DNA of 64,000 bases from assembly GCF_013364215.1 (NCBI RefSeq), contig NZ_CP054923.1, positions 4,898,001 through 4,962,000 of the forward strand, written 5' to 3'. Position 1 is the stretch's first letter. Each line of letters begins with the position of its first letter. The notes below the pieces were generated by a model, which was not told the DNA's origin, did no database searches, and worked only from the letters and a program-made list of their open reading frames with translations. This document shows positions 51,687-57,480 of this stretch, piece after piece. The DNA comes from Verrucosispora sp. NA02020. Its GTDB lineage: Bacteria; Actinomycetota; Actinomycetes; Mycobacteriales; Micromonosporaceae. The position numbers and the translations under genes were made by a program.

Positions 51687-52159
51687 CCGTCCGGAGCATG
51701 ACCGAGATCGAGTTCGGTCAGTGGTACTCCAGCCTCGTCCGCGTCTACGCCGACGAGCAGGTGGCGGCCGGGAACTGGTCCGCCGAGAATGCCCTGCAGA
51801 TGGCCCGCCACAGCAACGAGACTCTGCTGCCGGACGGCTTCACCACCGCCGGCATGTTGTTCCTCAAGGGTGAACTCGACGACGGGACCGCCATCGGGGT
51901 GCTGTGGATCGGGCTCACCCATCCTCGGGGCATCGCTGACTGTGCGTTCCTCTACGACATCGAGGTCGAGTCGGCGCACCGGGGTGCGGGATACGGACGC
52001 AAGCTGCTGGCCGCCGGCGAGGACGTCGTCCGCCGGCACGGCGTCTCGGCCCTCGAACTCAATGTGTTCGGTGACAACGACCGTGCTCGGCGGCTCTACC
52101 AGAGTTCCGGCTACCGGGTGGTCACGCAGCAGATGCGCAAAACGCTGCTCAGGGCGTGA
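51674..52159 (+). CDS. GNAT family N-acetyltransferase
   Basis: About 161 residues. LTVRSMTEIEFGQWYSSLVRVYADEQVAAGNW opens the protein; acetyl-CoA binding is in AFLYDIEVESAHRGAGYGRKLLAAGEDVVRRHGVSALELNVFGDNDRARRLYQSSGYRVV. Substrate unknown. ATG 51674 lies within the end of the MOSC gene. It overlaps the convergent immunity-like gene by 11 bp. Confidence 0.9.
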   Translation: MSELTVRSMTEIEFGQWYSSLVRVYADEQVAAGNWSAENALQMARHSNETLLPDGFTTAGMLFLKGELDDGTAIGVLWIGLTHPRGIADCAFLYDIEVESAHRGAGYGRKLLAAGEDVVRRHGVSALELNVFGDNDRARRLYQSSGYRVVTQQMRKTLLRA

Positions 52160-52601
52160 TGAGGTCCGCAACGCCGTAATGGCTCCACCACGACGGATTG
52201 TGTCTGCGGATCTGTCCCTCGATGCGGGTCAGTAGCAGCCAGTTCCCGTCCTGGATCAGCGCTGCGTCCTCCTGCCGGCCAACAAGAACCCGCGCGACGG
52301 CTTTGATCATGGCCGGAATCCCGAGGTCGACGATGTCGTCGGCGCGCATGGAGAAGTCGATGTCGACGAAGGTTTGCGGCTCCCACTCCCAGCGGGACCC
52401 GTCGTCGTCCGCGTCGAAGTAGCCGTTGGTACCCGCGTTGACGCTCAACGCATACCCGCACGTGTCGTAGAGGCGAGCGCTGAGCGACTGTGGATTGGTG
52501 TCGTTTGGCTGCGGCCTCTCGACGGCGTTGGTGGCCACGAGGTCAGCCACGTGTGTTAGCGGGACATCGCCCGCCAAGGTCAATCTGAACTCGACCGCCA
52601 T
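52149..52601 (-). CDS. Putative immunity protein (SitI3-like)
   Basis: About 150 residues starting MAVEFRLTLAGDVPLTHVADLVA, with NGYFDADDDGSRWEWEPQTFVDIDFSMRADDI and a late VGRQEDAALIQDGNWLLLTRIEGQIRRH. The start and Trp-rich mid-section resemble SitI3-type immunity proteins (tentative recognition). It begins 14 nt after the stop of the CdiA-CT-like toxin on the same strand, exactly where an immunity gene belongs, so neutralising that toxin is the likeliest role. ATG 52601 has GGGGAAGG. Confidence 0.75.
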   Translation of the reverse strand: MAVEFRLTLAGDVPLTHVADLVATNAVERPQPNDTNPQSLSARLYDTCGYALSVNAGTNGYFDADDDGSRWEWEPQTFVDIDFSMRADDIVDLGIPAMIKAVARVLVGRQEDAALIQDGNWLLLTRIEGQIRRHNPSWWSHYGVADLITP

Positions 52602-52615
52602 CCTGGCGCCTTCCC

Positions 52616-53215
52616 CTAGTCTCGCCGTACGATCTGCACGATCGCACCGTTCGGTGTTACGGCCACGAGTTCTTTCAACTTCTCGATGGGCCAGTGGTCG
52701 AACTGGTTCCGTAGGGCGGTGAGGTCCCCGTTCCAGTCGCGCAGGTTCAGCACGACGCGCTGGGTCTGCCCCTTGTCGACCTTCTTGTGAACCTCGGTCC
52801 ACACACCCCGTACCGTCTTGCCCGGAGCGGGGGAATAGCAATCGAACACGTGGCCCTCGACCAGGTAATCAGGGTCTCTGTTCGCCTCGCCCGTGTCGCC
52901 GGTGTGCAGTCTCGCGGCGATGATCTCCTGCCGCGTCGGGTTCTGGTGAATCCGATAGCTCCTGTTGGCGACTATATCGGCACATTCGTTCTCCAACTCC
53001 AACGAACGTCGTCCCTTGGCGTCCAACCGCCTGGGAATTCTGGTCCTCGGCCCTGTCGGGGTTCCGCCCGGCACACCGGTTGGCGGCCTCGTCCAAGGCG
53101 CACCAGAGCCGCGTTCACCGGATGTGCCGTCTGCCGAGACGTGAGGTGTGGACGGCGGACCACTTCTGTCGGACGGGGCAGGGCTGGCCGGTACCTGACC
53201 TCCAGCCCACGCTAG
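52616..53215 (-). CDS. CdiA-CT-like tRNase toxin domain, in -1 frame after the DUF6244-like gene
   Basis: The frame is open for 199 codons from CTA at 53215. First comes a Pro/Ser/Thr/Gly-rich linker (residues ~1-60: PASPAPSDRSGPPSTP...), then a compact C-terminal domain with SLELENECADIV, DPDYLVEGHVFDCYSP, TEVHKKVDKGQTQRVVLNLRDWNGDL and ELVAVTPNGAIVQIVRR. These match the C-terminal nuclease of contact-dependent toxins (CdiA_C family, acidic/Lys active-site pattern). No ATG/GTG/TTG lies in frame between 53215 and GTG 53074; that GTG lacks a good ribosome site. The upstream gene ends on a -1 slippery heptamer, so expression as a fusion is proposed. If GTG 53074 is used the product is 152 residues. 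Confidence 0.75.
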   Translation of the reverse strand, partial: LAWAGGQVPASPAPSDRSGPPSTPHVSADGTSGERGSGAPWTRPPTGVPGGTPTGPRTRIPRRLDAKGRRSLELENECADIVANRSYRIHQNPTRQEIIAARLHTGDTGEANRDPDYLVEGHVFDCYSPAPGKTVRGVWTEVHKKVDKGQTQRVVLNLRDWNGDLTALRNQFDHWPIEKLKELVAVTPNGAIVQIVRRD

Positions 53216-53221
53216 TTTCCC
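53181..53221 (-). promoter_or_regulatory. Candidate -1 programmed frameshift element
   Basis: On the minus strand, GGGAAAC (53221-53215) sits in the correct phase (G GGA AAC) directly before the TAG stop at 53214. After a 6-nt spacer comes a perfect 7-bp GC stem GGGCTGG/CCAGCCC (53208-53202 with 53187-53181) around a 14-nt loop. Heptamer, phase, spacer and hairpin fit the standard pattern. Confidence 0.65.
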
Positions 53222-53772
53222 GACGATCCCAACTGCCGTGCCTCGGCGATCGCCGCTTCGACGTGCTGGCGAGCACCACCGGTGCGCGTAATGACCAACA
53301 CCAACACCTGCCTGATGCTGTCCAGGGATTGCAGGAGCGGTCCGGGCTGCCCGCCTTGCAGGGTCATGGTGACAAGTTTCTGCGCTTCACCGACCTGACC
53401 GACAGCCACGGCGGCCGCGTCTCGGGCGCTGTCCACCGCTGCCTGCACAGGTGCGAGCCCGGCAATTGTCTGCTGTGGGGTGGCTTCCTGGGGCACTGAC
53501 ACGGTGGCCTTCGTCGCTTCGCCGATCGAGCCGGCGATGCTTCCCAAACCGCTCTGGATACCCGTGATCGCATCGCGTGCCCGGGTCACGCCAGCCGCGA
53601 CGGCGACGAAGCCAGCAGCTGCGGCCCGCACCGCAATCTGCTGCGCCTGCCGGTCGGCGCTGGCCGCCAGCCCTTGAGCCCGTTCCACACCGGTCATCAG
53701 GACGCGAAGTTCGTTAATGATCTTCTCAATGTGCGACACGAAGCCGGCGTCCCCCCGATCGATGACACTCAA
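53212..53772 (-). CDS. DUF6244-like, WXG-like helical protein
   Basis: About 186 residues, almost entirely helical and Ala/Gln/Val-rich, with predicted coiled coils (FVSHIEKIINELRVLMTGVERAQGLAASADRQAQQI and AAVDSARDAAAVAVGQVGEAQKLV). Similar Micromonosporaceae proteins (DUF6244) stand beside polymorphic toxins and could act as a secretion/delivery partner in the manner of LXG/WXG proteins (inference). TTG 53772 follows GGTGAAA; TAATTT is a possible -10. The final codons are TCG GGA AAC TAG, a slippery site leading into the toxin frame. Confidence 0.78.
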   Translation of the reverse strand: MSVIDRGDAGFVSHIEKIINELRVLMTGVERAQGLAASADRQAQQIAVRAAAAGFVAVAAGVTRARDAITGIQSGLGSIAGSIGEATKATVSVPQEATPQQTIAGLAPVQAAVDSARDAAAVAVGQVGEAQKLVTMTLQGGQPGPLLQSLDSIRQVLVLVITRTGGARQHVEAAIAEARQLGSSGN

Positions 53773-53912
53773 GGTGTTTCACCGGGAAATTACCGGGGCT
53801 TACGCGGAGACACCAGACGCTGGCAGCCGGCTGCGGTTGTTGCTGTGAACGCCGGTGGTGGTCGCGGTCGGCCGACGCGCGGCAGGTGACGGTGCCGCTC
53901 CGGCGAAGGGGC

Positions 53913-53918
53913 TAGCCT
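53913..53918 (+). promoter_or_regulatory. -10 box TAGCCT
   Basis: TAGCCT 6 nt before ATG 53925. Confidence 0.5.
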
Positions 53919-53924
53919 ACGGAC

Positions 53925-54536
53925 ATGGCGAGCGCCGAGCTGGATGAGTTGATCGTGGCGGACGCCGAGGAGCTGCGCGCGTGGTTGTCCGCCAACCATG
54001 CGACGTCGCCCGGTGTCTGGCTCGCCCTGACCAAGAAGGGCGGCACGGTCACCACGCTGACCTGGCAGCAGGCGGTCGACGAGGCGCTGTGCGTCGGGTG
54101 GATCGACGGGCAGGCCAAGAAGCGGGACGAGGAGACGTCCTGCATCCGGTTCACTCCCCGCCGGCCGCGCAGCATCTGGTCGCAGCGCAACGTGTCGCAC
54201 GTAGCGCGGCTGGAGGAGCAGGGTCGGATGTTGCCCGCCGGGCGCGCCGCCGTGGAGGCCGCGAAGGCGGACGGGCGGTGGGCCGCCGCGTACGCCCCGT
54301 CCTCGGAGGCCGAGGTGCCCGAGGACCTCCTCGCCGCGATCGCCGCCGAGCCCGCCGCCCAGGCCATGTTCGACGTGCTCACGAAGACCAACCGGTACGC
54401 GCTCGTGCACCGCCTCAATTCCGTGAAGCAGGCCCGGACCCGGGAGCGGAAGATCGTCGAGTTCGTCGCGATGTTGGCCCGGCACGAGACGTTCCACCCG
54501 CAGAAGGCCACACCGCCGCAGTCGACGTCCGCCTGA
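53925..54536 (+). CDS. YdeI/OmpD-associated family protein
   Basis: About 203 residues. SAELDELIVADAEELRAWLSANHATSPGVWLALTKKGG, the core QAVDEALCVGWIDGQAKKRDEETSCIRFTPRRPRSIWSQRNVSHVARLEEQGRMLPAGRAAVEAAKADGRW, and a C-terminal helical half are characteristic of this family (DUF1905/YdeI). The function is unsettled; Bacillus YdeI is linked to cationic-peptide resistance. Probably leaderless. Confidence 0.92.
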   Translation: MASAELDELIVADAEELRAWLSANHATSPGVWLALTKKGGTVTTLTWQQAVDEALCVGWIDGQAKKRDEETSCIRFTPRRPRSIWSQRNVSHVARLEEQGRMLPAGRAAVEAAKADGRWAAAYAPSSEAEVPEDLLAAIAAEPAAQAMFDVLTKTNRYALVHRLNSVKQARTRERKIVEFVAMLARHETFHPQKATPPQSTSA

Positions 54537-54570
54537 GCGCCTGCTGCCGGTGGCCGGCGGCTGGGCGCAC

Positions 54571-54576
54571 TATCGT
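54571..54576 (+). promoter_or_regulatory. -10 box TATCGT
   Basis: TATCGT 6 nt before GTG 54583. Confidence 0.5.
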
Positions 54577-54582
54577 TGCGGC

Positions 54583-55092
54583 GTGCGCATCCGTTTCGAC
54601 ATCCCCGCCGATCCCGCCTACCCCGGCCGCGTGGCCGCCGCGATGAGCAGCGACCAACTGCGCAGGTACGCCTCCGTCGGCGCGGTGCTGCTGACGGTCG
54701 GCGTGATCGGGCTGGTGGTCTCGCGGGGGTCGTCGTGGGGCGAGCAGATCACGCCGCTGTGGATGGCGATGGCCGTCGGTGGTCTGCTGGCGATGTTGTA
54801 CTGGCCGTGGGTGCGGTTGCGGGCCCGGCGCCGGTCCGGCGGCTATGCCGTGGACGGCAGCTACGACATCACCGACGAGAACATCATGATGCGCAGCGGC
54901 TCGGAGTCCGGTGGCATCGCCTGGGAGGGTGTCTCCCGGGTGAAGGACACCCCCGAGTTCTGGGTCGTGTACGTCGACCGGATGCCGGCGACGGTGATCC
55001 CCCGCCGCCTGATGTCCGCCGGGGACGCCGAGACGTTGCGGACCTTCATGGCCGCCCGTGGGTTGCTTCAGGACGACGCGCCCCGGCGCTGA
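54583..55092 (+). CDS. YcxB-like membrane protein
   Basis: About 169 residues: two membrane helices (VGAVLLTVGVIGLVVS and LWMAMAVGGLLAMLYWPWV), then a soluble C-terminal domain of the YcxB type (YDITDENIMMRSGSESGGIAWEGVSRVKDTPEFWVVYVDRMPATVIPRRLM). Function unknown. GTG 54583 is chosen for its -10 box 6 nt upstream; an ATG at 54550 would add 11 poorly conserved-looking residues. Confidence 0.83.
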   Translation: MRIRFDIPADPAYPGRVAAAMSSDQLRRYASVGAVLLTVGVIGLVVSRGSSWGEQITPLWMAMAVGGLLAMLYWPWVRLRARRRSGGYAVDGSYDITDENIMMRSGSESGGIAWEGVSRVKDTPEFWVVYVDRMPATVIPRRLMSAGDAETLRTFMAARGLLQDDAPRR

Positions 55093-55098
55093 GCCGCG

Positions 55099-55788
55099 CT
55101 ACCCGCAGAACTCGGCGTGCAGGTCGGCGTACGGCCGACGCCGGTCCCGGTACCGCCAGGGTCTGCCCACGACGATCTCGGCACAGCAGTGCGTCCCGGG
55201 TACGCGGGCGCGATGTGCCGGGCACTCCTCGGCCAGGGCGCGTACCTGCTCGGCTGCCCGCTCGTACGCCGTACGGCTGCCGGTGAGCACCAACGTCTCG
55301 GCGGCCACGTCCCACCGCAGATGGTCACGGAACTCCCGATGCCAGCCCCGCTCGTGCTCGGTGTCCGACAGCACGGGCCACGCGTTCCCGGGCAGGTCCA
55401 CGGTGTGCGGACGTCCCGGGCCCAGCCGGGACCGGACCTGTTTCCACCGTGACGGCGGGAACGCGAGCCGGTGGTGCACCAGCACGAGGTCGAGCGGACG
55501 TCCCCACCCGCAGTCGTGACGCGCACCGGCACGGCGCAACGGAAGGTAGACGATCGTGTGCGGTGATCGGGCGGCCAGACCCCAGGCCAGGGCGAACATC
55601 GTCGCGGTGGGCGCGTCGAGGCAGAACTGGGCGCCGAGACGACCCTCGTAGAGGCCGGCGGATCCCGGCAGCCTCACCGGGCGCACGACGCGGTACTGCT
55701 GGTGCCCGAGCCGGACCGTACTGACCAGCACCCGCCAGGGGTGTCCGTCCAACCGTCGACCCACGCCCCACAGCCTCCCGCCGCTCAC
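55099..55788 (-). CDS. Hypothetical protein, unknown family
   Basis: About 229 residues, rich in Arg, Trp and His: LDGHPWRVLVSTVRLGHQQYRVVRPVRLP, LDAPTATMFALAWGLAARSPHTIVYLPLRRAG, LDLVLVHHRLAFPPSRWKQVRSRLG. Two Cys lie near the C-terminus (GTHCCAEIVVG) and one in EFCG at the end. Soluble, no clear motif. GTG 55788 has GAAGGGCGG. It is convergent with the YcxB-like gene with a 6-nt gap. Confidence 0.68.
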   Translation of the reverse strand: MSGGRLWGVGRRLDGHPWRVLVSTVRLGHQQYRVVRPVRLPGSAGLYEGRLGAQFCLDAPTATMFALAWGLAARSPHTIVYLPLRRAGARHDCGWGRPLDLVLVHHRLAFPPSRWKQVRSRLGPGRPHTVDLPGNAWPVLSDTEHERGWHREFRDHLRWDVAAETLVLTGSRTAYERAAEQVRALAEECPAHRARVPGTHCCAEIVVGRPWRYRDRRRPYADLHAEFCG

Positions 55789-55882
55789 CGTCCGCCCTTC
55801 GCGTCGAGCATTGTCGCCGCAGCGGCCACCGAACGGCGACGGGATTTCTACCCGGTTGTCCGGTGCCCGCTGCGACGCCGGC

Positions 55883-56353
55883 TCAGAGGGGACCCAGGAC
55901 CTCGTCGGGTGAGGCGTCCAGGGAGAGCGTTTCGAGGACCTGGAGCAACTGTCGCTCCTCGTACCGGAAATGGCTCTCCATGATCGCGGCGACACCCTCC
56001 AGGTGGCGATCCAGCTCGGCGACGGGCGCGGCCCGGTCGATGGCGGCCTGGAGGCCGCCGAGCAGGTGCGCGATCATCGAATGGTCCTGGCGGAGATAGC
56101 GCAGCACGGGCGCCAACTCCGGGTGGGCCGCCTCGATCGCCGGGAACAGTGTGGCGTCCTCGCCCCGATGGTGTCCGTCGAGGGCAGCGCAGAACCCGTG
56201 GCAGTACAGCAGCAGGTCGCGGGTGGCCGCCTCGCCGGAGGTGCCGTCGGCGACCGCGGTGCGGACGAGGTCGAGCGCCTTGCGGAGGCGGGTGTGGACC
56301 TGGCGAAGCTCGTAGCTCCAGGCGACGAGCCTGGTCGTCTCGCGCTCAGTCAC
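55883..56353 (-). CDS. Hemerythrin-like (HHE) domain protein
   Basis: About 156 residues forming a four-helix bundle. Candidate iron ligands: VHTRLRKAL, YCHGFCAALDGHHRGEDATLFPAIEAAHPEL, YLRQDHSMIAHLL and MESHFRYEERQLL. These give the His/Glu pattern of HHE proteins that bind non-haem di-iron and respond to oxygen or nitric oxide. GTG 56353 is the start; it is divergent from the nucleotidyltransferase gene. Confidence 0.9.
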   Translation of the reverse strand: MTERETTRLVAWSYELRQVHTRLRKALDLVRTAVADGTSGEAATRDLLLYCHGFCAALDGHHRGEDATLFPAIEAAHPELAPVLRYLRQDHSMIAHLLGGLQAAIDRAAPVAELDRHLEGVAAIMESHFRYEERQLLQVLETLSLDASPDEVLGPL

Positions 56354-56465
56354 GCGGAGACGAAGGATGCGACGTGAACACCGTCGTTCTCCCTCGGTAG
56401 GGCGCCTCCATGCCTGACACGGTCTGCCACCGGCACGCGACGCTCACCGGAGCATAGTTCATGGG

Positions 56466-56471
56466 TAGCCT
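56466..56471 (+). promoter_or_regulatory. -10 box TAGCCT
   Basis: TAGCCT 6 nt before GTG 56478. Confidence 0.5.
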
Positions 56472-56477
56472 GCCGTC

Positions 56478-57152
56478 GTGATCGATCTGGTCGAACGGCA
56501 CACCGTCCTCGCGGTCGTGGTCGGGTCGCGGGCGTACGGGCTGCACGGCCCGGACTCCGACCTTGACCGCCGTGGGGTGTTCGTGGCACCCACCCGCGCG
56601 TTCTGGCTCCTCGACAAGCCGCCCACGCATCTGGACGGACCGGCCGAGGAACAGTTCTCCTGGGAGATGGAGCGGATCTGCGTCCTGGCCCTGCAGGGCA
56701 ATCCGACGGTGTTGGAGGTGCTCTGGTCCCCGCTGATCGAGGCGATCACGGTCGACGGGGAGGAGTTGCTGGCGATGCGGCGGGCCTTCCTGTCACGGCG
56801 GGTGGCGGAGACCTACGGCAACTATGCCCGTGACCAGCTCGACCGGGTGACGGCACGGCGGGAGCGGACCGGCGAGACGAACCACAAGCAGGCCATGCAC
56901 ATGATCCGGCTGCTGCTCGCCGGGGCGCACGTCCTGCGTACCGGTGAGGTCCTGGTCGATGTGCGGCACCTGCGCGAGGAGCTCCTCGCGGTGCGGCGCG
57001 GCGACCTGGCCTGGGAGTCGGTCACCGCGTGGGCCGCCGACCTACAGGCCACCCTCGCCGACGCGGCAGCTGCCACCGCGCTGCCGGAGCAGCCCGACCG
57101 GACTGCCGTGGACCGTCTGCTGACCACGGTGCGGGAGAGGAACCTGCGATGA
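56478..57152 (+). CDS. Nucleotidyltransferase domain protein (COG3541/YcgL-like)
   Basis: About 224 residues. The nucleotidyltransferase start VLAVVVGSRAYGLHGPDSDLDRRGVFVAP carries Gly-Ser and the Asp-x-Asp metal pair. EEQFSWEMERICVLALQGNPTVLEVLWSP and NHKQAMHMIRLLLAGAHVLRTGEVLVDV continue the COG3541 pattern. The transferred nucleotide and target are unknown. Probably leaderless from GTG 56478. A short ATGA-coupled reading frame (57149-57214) follows without recognisable content. Confidence 0.87.
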   Translation: MIDLVERHTVLAVVVGSRAYGLHGPDSDLDRRGVFVAPTRAFWLLDKPPTHLDGPAEEQFSWEMERICVLALQGNPTVLEVLWSPLIEAITVDGEELLAMRRAFLSRRVAETYGNYARDQLDRVTARRERTGETNHKQAMHMIRLLLAGAHVLRTGEVLVDVRHLREELLAVRRGDLAWESVTAWAADLQATLADAAAATALPEQPDRTAVDRLLTTVRERNLR

Positions 57153-57274
57153 CCGTCGACGTGCCGTCGTGGGCTGGATGCGGATCGGCTGTCTGGAGAC
57201 GGACCTCGCGGTGATCGGGTGGCGTACCCGGCTGGGCTGAGTCCGGACGCCGGGTCGTCTGGCCCACCGACGAC

Positions 57275-57306
57275 GAAGGGCAAGGAGATCTCTCCTTGCC
57301 CTTCTT
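57275..57306. terminator. Hairpin terminator
   Basis: Perfect inverted repeat gaagggcaaggaga/tctccttgcccttc (57275-57288 and 57291-57304) followed by TT, about 120 nt after the nucleotidyltransferase gene. It insulates the rifamycin-resistance unit. Confidence 0.85.
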
Positions 57307-57318
57307 AACGTATAGCGC

Positions 57319-57347
57319 ACCGGGGGGCTTGCGGCAAGGCCCCCGGT
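57319..57347 (+). promoter_or_regulatory. Rifamycin-associated element (RAE)
   Basis: The core ggggcttgcggcaaggcccc lies in an imperfect palindrome from accgg to ccggt. As I recall it, the RAE found upstream of rifamycin-inactivating genes in actinomycetes has this near-palindrome (GGGGCTTGCGGCAAG-type). It stands 130 bp upstream of a rifamycin phosphotransferase, so recognition is firm. Confidence 0.85.
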
Positions 57348-57399
57348 ATGCCGCAGAATCGGCCGGCCGAGGCCACAACCTGCGGAAACGGGGGCAGAC

Positions 57400-57480
57400 G
57401 TGCGGGTGTTGATGTCGACTGACGGCAGTCCTGGTGAGGTCGGGCCAGGCCGCCCGGCGGTGTCGGAGGTGTCGCGATGA
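57400..57480 (+). CDS. Short upstream ORF coupled to the rifamycin phosphotransferase
   Basis: A 26-codon frame from GTG 57400 (GGGGGCAG upstream) to a TGA that overlaps the phosphotransferase ATG (ATGA). It begins MRVLMSTDGSPGEVGP, which resembles the N-terminus of UGT-type glycosyltransferases (MRVLLSTYGSRGDVEP pattern), then diverges. It could be a leader that couples translation or a remnant of a lost gene. Confidence 0.4.
   Translation: MRVLMSTDGSPGEVGPGRPAVSEVSR

Noticed and set aside
53209..53214. TAGCGT as a -10 box for an independent toxin transcript
   Set aside because: No start codon lies 6-7 nt downstream in the toxin frame; the GTG at 53210 opens a 31-codon frame that ends early. 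The hexamer is the stop codon plus spacer of the frameshift element.
57149..57214. ATGA-coupled 21-codon frame after the nucleotidyltransferase gene
   Set aside because: Too short, without recognisable sequence or its own ribosome site; ATGA overlaps arise often by chance at this GC.
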